From: Protula sp. h YS-2021
Taxonomy: Eukaryota > Annelida > Polychaeta > Sabellida > Serpulidae
DNA: 64,000 bases
Assembly: GCA_949752745.1 (NCBI GenBank)
Contig: OX457028.1
Span: forward strand, 3,943,952-4,007,951
Reading direction: 5' to 3'
A model generated the notes under the pieces. That model was given only the letters and a program-made list of their open reading frames with translations, was not told the origin of the DNA and ran no database searches. Made by a program: the position numbers and the translations under genes. Positions 59,455 through 64,000 of the stretch are shown in pieces. Every line of letters begins with the position of its first letter. Within the stretch, counting starts at the first letter, position 1.

Positions 59455-62186
59455 ATGGCTACAGCACTGGAGGACATGACAGAATGTCCAATTTGCACGG
59501 AGATATTTAAAGAACCTTTGTTGTTATCCTGCAACCATACGCTGTGTAAAATATGCGTTTCCAGGATAAAAGAGGGCGGCAAAGTAAAATGCCCAATGTG
59601 CAAAAACGTGTCAGAAGAGACAGAGATCAAACCGGATTTTAGACTTGCGCAGTTTTTGGATGCTCTTGCCCAGCAGGTTATTAACTGGACATCAGAAAAG
59701 AGTGCGTCAGGTAGCATAAAAAAGAGTGAGTCAGGCACTATACCAAAGAAAACGCTCTGTGAACTGTGTGAAGAAAAACAGATTTTATTTCGATGTGAAG
59801 ACTGTTGCAACTGGATTTGCCGAACCTGTAAAAAAATCCACTCCAAAATATCAGATTGTGACATTAAAAAATTGGTGTCTCTTAAGCAGAGAAACGATGA
59901 TGTTTTACAGCAGTTTGAAGAAAAAACGGACGAATTAAAAGCCAAAATCGGTCAGTATCGGGTATGCGTTGACATCTTGAAAAGAGAAATTAAATCAGCG
60001 CGCTGCACTGAAGCAGAGTCATTGAGAACGTCAAGTGATATGCGCAGGATGTGTGTGCAAGAAGTGAATGCGTTTTATGACCAAATTGACAAGAACATTA
60101 TCAGCAGTATCCGTAAAAGTATCGCCACATTTGAAACTGATTTAGCCAGACTGGAACAGAAGATGAGACACATACAACATGAAGTATCTCAGCTTGAGAG
60201 GTTCGCCCGAGAGACAAGAACAATACTGGCCATTGATGGGGAAGCAGCAATTGACCGTGCCAGTCAGGCCGTTGCTTCATTTGATAGCCCTGAGCTTCAT
60301 ACAAAGGCTGTGTGCGTGAGATTGAAAAGAAACAAAGATTGGAACGCAACTGCAGCCTTTCTTGAACTGGCCACCAGAGACATTGTTCAAAAGGTACGTG
60401 AAATGAATAATCGATGCATATCCATGTGTCAGTGAAAATGATGCTTCACGAAACCATCATATGAACTTGGGTAGGAGTAGAGGTGTGGGAGCAGGGAATA
60501 ACGGATGGGTGGGATTGAGTTTGTAATACTGTCGCTTTAGTATGATAAAAAAGACAACGTTCGGGATGCATTTGGATATCCGCCACACAATAAATGCATA
60601 TAGCATTTCATTTACATTTTCAAATGAAATGAAAGCCTCAGTCTCTAATATTGACAACCCACTACTTGAAATTTGCGATCTGATGGGTCCCTATTAATTC
60701 AGCATCATGTACCTTGCGTAATATGAGCGAAAAGCTGTCGTGAGTAATCATACTGAAGAATGTTGAATTTCTCACCAATTTACCTAATAGACACTGTTTA
60801 GGACTGTAATTATAGCCAAGAATAATTGTATTTAAGTGTTTCAGTCGCAAATACAAAAAATGAATAATGTATGTATTAGTATCGAATCATTATAAATTGC
60901 AAAGAATGGATTAGTTCCAGTGCTCAGTAACCAATGGGCAGGTGATAGATGCTTCAACAAATGATTTGAGTCCTGAGAAAGATCTGAACTTGCCTTCGCC
61001 ATCTTACTCAATCCGCATCATAAGCAACCATCTGTGGTGCTGTCACGAGGGAGGAATTACTATTTACAACGAAGGCCTACAGGTGATGAGGAGGATCGCT
61101 GTGGACAATGTTGACATCACTGACGTAGCGGAAGTACAGGATACTGTCGCTGTTGTTGTAAGAGGCAAAGGAATTCATCATCTCAGCCAGGATGGTAAGC
61201 AAATGGCGGATCAAACAAGAGGGTCTGAGGGTAGAAACTCCCTGCTACCCTCAGCTGCTCACTCTCAAATAAAAATAAAACAAAACAATTAGGCTGTACA
61301 ACTGTGCGTTTCTCGCATCAAGTTTTGTCTGGTAAAGAGATTTTTTTGGAACTCCCACTCATCCTCTTGACGAAAACCTGCACCCGTAACTGTAACTTAT
61401 TTTATGCTATGATGAATTCGTGCATTGCACATTGCGAAAATGGACAACAGTCGTAGATCATAATGGTAAAGAGATTATACTCATTTGACCTCATTAATTT
61501 TTAACTAAGTAATTATTTATAAGTGATAGGGATTTTAGTTGCATGTAATGTTTATGTAAACATTCCTTTATTATTGTTATTATCATTTCCATGGTACAAG
61601 ATTTGAATGTATTAATTATTCCCCGTATGTTTGTTGAGGTAACACTTTGAAAACTATTGAAGCTGGGTCTTTTCTACGAGTGCAGTACCACTCCCGTCAC
61701 CTCTACGCCACGGAGTTTGACACACACTCAGTGCACGTATATGACGTCAACTCCGGTTTCAAGAAGGTGAGGATCTTACGTATACCATGCGCTGGAACGC
61801 AGCATTTCACGACGCTGAGTGTCGTAGGCGACACCATAGCAACCTGCTGTGCTGAAGCCAATAGGCTATATATAATCGCACCTAATGGTGCTTTAAAGTA
61901 CACTCGTGGCGGAAGCGGCAGTAGAGATGTTGGGTACTTTCAAAGCCCATATATCTGCCAACAAGACCGCAGTGGAATCCTTGTCGCAGACAGACGCAAT
62001 CAGCGCCTTCAGGTGTTAGATAAAGCCCGTGAGTGGCATCCCATTGTGTTGTCTCCCGCCATGGATAGCTACCCCCACAGTGCCGTATACTGGAATAACA
62101 AACTTTATGTTCTGTCTTGGAGAGAAACGTTCTTATCTGATGGAGGAAAACTGACGATTTATTCAACAAAAGACTTACTTCTATGA
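59455..62186 (+). CDS. TRIM-family E3 ubiquitin ligase with beta-propeller-like C-terminus (three exons)
   Basis: The predicted product is a 579-residue TRIM protein, a cytoplasmic RING E3 ligase. Exons are 59455-60393, 60942-61194 and 61639-62186, GT-AG with matching phases. The RING finger is C11, C14, C26, H28, C31, C34, C46, C49. A single B-box (CELC...CEDC...CRTC...H) lies at about 102-135, followed by a long coiled coil to about 260. Exons 2 and 3 give beta-rich repeats with SYSIRIISNHLWCCHEGGI, and LVADRRNQRLQVL, an NHL-type blade, so the C-terminus probably forms an NHL-like propeller as in TRIM2/3/71/56-related proteins. Such genes are often expanded in molluscs and linked to innate immunity. 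Start ATG 59455. The exact orthologue is not assignable. Confidence 0.88.
60394..60941. other. TRIM intron 1
   Basis: Intron between donor AAG/GTACGTG and acceptor GGGCAG. No other feature is seen. Confidence 0.7.
61195..61638. other. TRIM intron 2
   Basis: Intron between donor GATG/GTAAGC and acceptor TTGTTGAG. It is AT-rich with no other feature. Confidence 0.7.
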
Positions 62187-62789
62187 AGTAAAATCTGTTG
62201 GTAAAAGTTTTGATCAGGATTTTCCCGACAAGAGGGCAATCAGGTAAAATTTCTTTAGTGAAATGTAATATACTTATATAAATTAGTAATTTTAGAAAGA
62301 AATAGTAAAATGATTATTATGCTGCATGTTATCATTCATAATTTACACATTTGAAACGAGCCATTTAGTTAACGCTGCACGAAGCTGTAAGCCATGAATT
62401 TAGTTTGCTTGTCTGCACGAAAAGCGAGACAATCACACTTTTAAGAGCTTTTGCAGCAAATGTTAATGTAAAGTATGAGTCAATTCCATGGACTTGGATA
62501 TACGGGTAGCTGTAATCAATGGACACAAGGGTTTGCATAGAAAGCAGGTGTTTATATTCTTTGGTATTTACTGCTTATTTGTATGTCCTGCTTTGTTTCT
62601 AACTTTCTATGTCATTGTTAGTTTTTAGATACTTCTGTCTTATTGCGAAAAAGCAGATACGACTTTCTACATTTTATTATTTGATATATTTTTATATTTA
62701 TTTTTTACTTTTTGTTATAGTATTTTCTTATTATTTATTATTTTCTATGTGGTCTTTAGTACCTATATTACAAGCTTCTCTCTCTTTTG

Positions 62790-62868
<79 letters not shown>

Positions 62869-64000
62869 TTTCCCTGTTCACAGGCATAGAGGAATAACTT
62901 TATGTCTCAATCTGGGTGATTTTATTCTCTGTGATTAAAGAAATTCTTATTTTCTAAATACATGCCGAGAAATTAAATAATATTTTTATCGTTACATTTA
63001 AGCAAAACCGTCCAGGCCTATTAAATAAAATTCTTCTTAAATGTCCAATTCGGTATAAATGGGTCAACACTGAAATGGCTACTGTACCATCTGTCAGCAT
63101 GTTGGGCTGTGTGTGTAGCGGGTGTGCGTATACTGACAGTGTTTAAACCGGAGATGTATAGCGGAGATGTGTATAGCGGAGTATTGAAAAAGAAATTGCA
63201 GCTTGCTATGTGTGTTCTGTCTGTGTTTATTTTTTTATTTCTTACTGCTATCTGGGTTATTATTTTCTATGTATTTGATTTATTTCATCTCCACCAATAA
63301 CTAGTTCCATTCAACAATATCCGTTGTTTTCAACCAACATAAATCTAATATAACAGAACATTAAAACTGACCTCGTTGACATCAAGCATAACGAAATATG
63401 TGTGTCCAGCTGATGAAAATCCAACGCGTTGACATTAACCAATACGACTTTGATATTTACACTTTTAACGCGTTATAATCAACCGATACGATTCCAAAGT
63501 AGCAAGCAAAACGCCTTGAAATCAACTCATACGATACCAAGCTACCACACCAACGCGGTAAGATCAACTGATTTTACTAGGAGAACCGTCGTGTTGTTAT
63601 GTGTTTCACACAAAGAAATATGAAGAAAATAGGATATAAGCATGAGAAGTTGACATGAATATTCCAAGTAAATAAGGCTTTTGTAGCAAGTTAATAAATG
63701 ATTATAAGGATTTATTATTTTACTTGATGCAAACAATTCCCTTTTTGTCAATATATTATTTTCTGTGCGATACAAATAATCTTATAAATGTCACATAGTA
63801 ACTGGGGTTAGTGTTTCAGAATAACGAATTAAGTAATTAAGGAAAATAAGAATGCAATTTGAATGTGATTTCTAGAAACGGATTATTTCTTCGGATTGGG
63901 GGATTAGCTAATTCAGAAAAAGTACATTTTTGCTATACTTCAAGTTTGCCCAGACTCATTTTATAATATCATGTGTACATAGCATGTGTGTGCATAGAGG
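62187..64000. other. 3' flank of the TRIM gene; no gene recognised
   Basis: A (CT)n microsatellite runs from about 62795 to 62865. At 63370-63565 degenerate units of about 50 bp (CAACGCGTTGACATTAACCAATACGA-like) recur three to four times. A short hydrophobic frame at 63109-63300 has no supporting context. Confidence 0.5.
62795..62865. repeat. (CT)n microsatellite
   Basis: About 34 CT dinucleotides in the 3' flank of the TRIM gene. Confidence 0.95.

Overview
This is a eukaryotic nuclear window. Genes are split by GT-AG introns, microsatellites and minisatellites are abundant, and many transposon families are present. The gene content (a tandem SLC16-like transporter array, a TRIM gene, a CYP4-like relic, an intact-looking Polinton polymerase) and the repeat style suggest a marine invertebrate, most likely a mollusc. 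The species cannot be fixed from the sequence alone.

Host genes are all on the + strand. Three paralogous monocarboxylate-transporter-like (SLC16, MFS) genes lie in tandem. Copy 1 has only its last two exons (1227-1713). Copy 2 is complete in five exons (7605-12801). Copy 3 is complete in five exons (39881-48924). Intron and 3' flanking sequence of copies 1 and 2 are still alignable, so that duplication is recent. Further right is a degenerate CYP4-like P450 relic (54337-54830) and a three-exon TRIM gene (59455-62186) with RING, B-box, coiled coil and a beta-propeller-like C-terminus.

Between transporter copies 2 and 3 sits a whole Polinton/Maverick virus-like element (18578-33863, 15.3 kb). 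Its ends match as inverted repeats and carry a near-perfect 6-bp target duplication. The left arm, read rightwards, has DNA polymerase B followed by three small PC4-like genes. The right arm, read leftwards, has a small-gene zone (three members of one unknown family, a PC4-like/zinc protein, a Cys-rich protein), then integrase, packaging ATPase, two small conserved genes, an acylated small protein, penton-like capsid protein, basic core protein, major-capsid candidate and adenain-like protease. The arms converge at about 24.4-24.7 kb. About half of the genes carry frameshifts or in-frame stops, so the copy looks endogenised and decaying, although polymerase, ATPase, protease and the main capsid candidate are open.

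Two layout rules inside the Polinton stand out. The early-type genes tend to have a TATA box that overlaps the stop codon of the gene before. The structural genes are linked by ATGA or TAATG stop/start overlaps. The element also encodes an apparent expansion of PC4-like beta-beta-alpha modules, in four genes, several of them tandem.

The rest is repeat-rich. It includes a hAT element inserted just upstream of a splice acceptor (8010-9371), LINE and MULE relics, a TA-flanked MITE (51330-52147), a 1.2-kb CTAT microsatellite, a 2.2-kb 51-bp satellite inside an intron, a GATATC-rich minisatellite, and several G/C-tract minisatellites.
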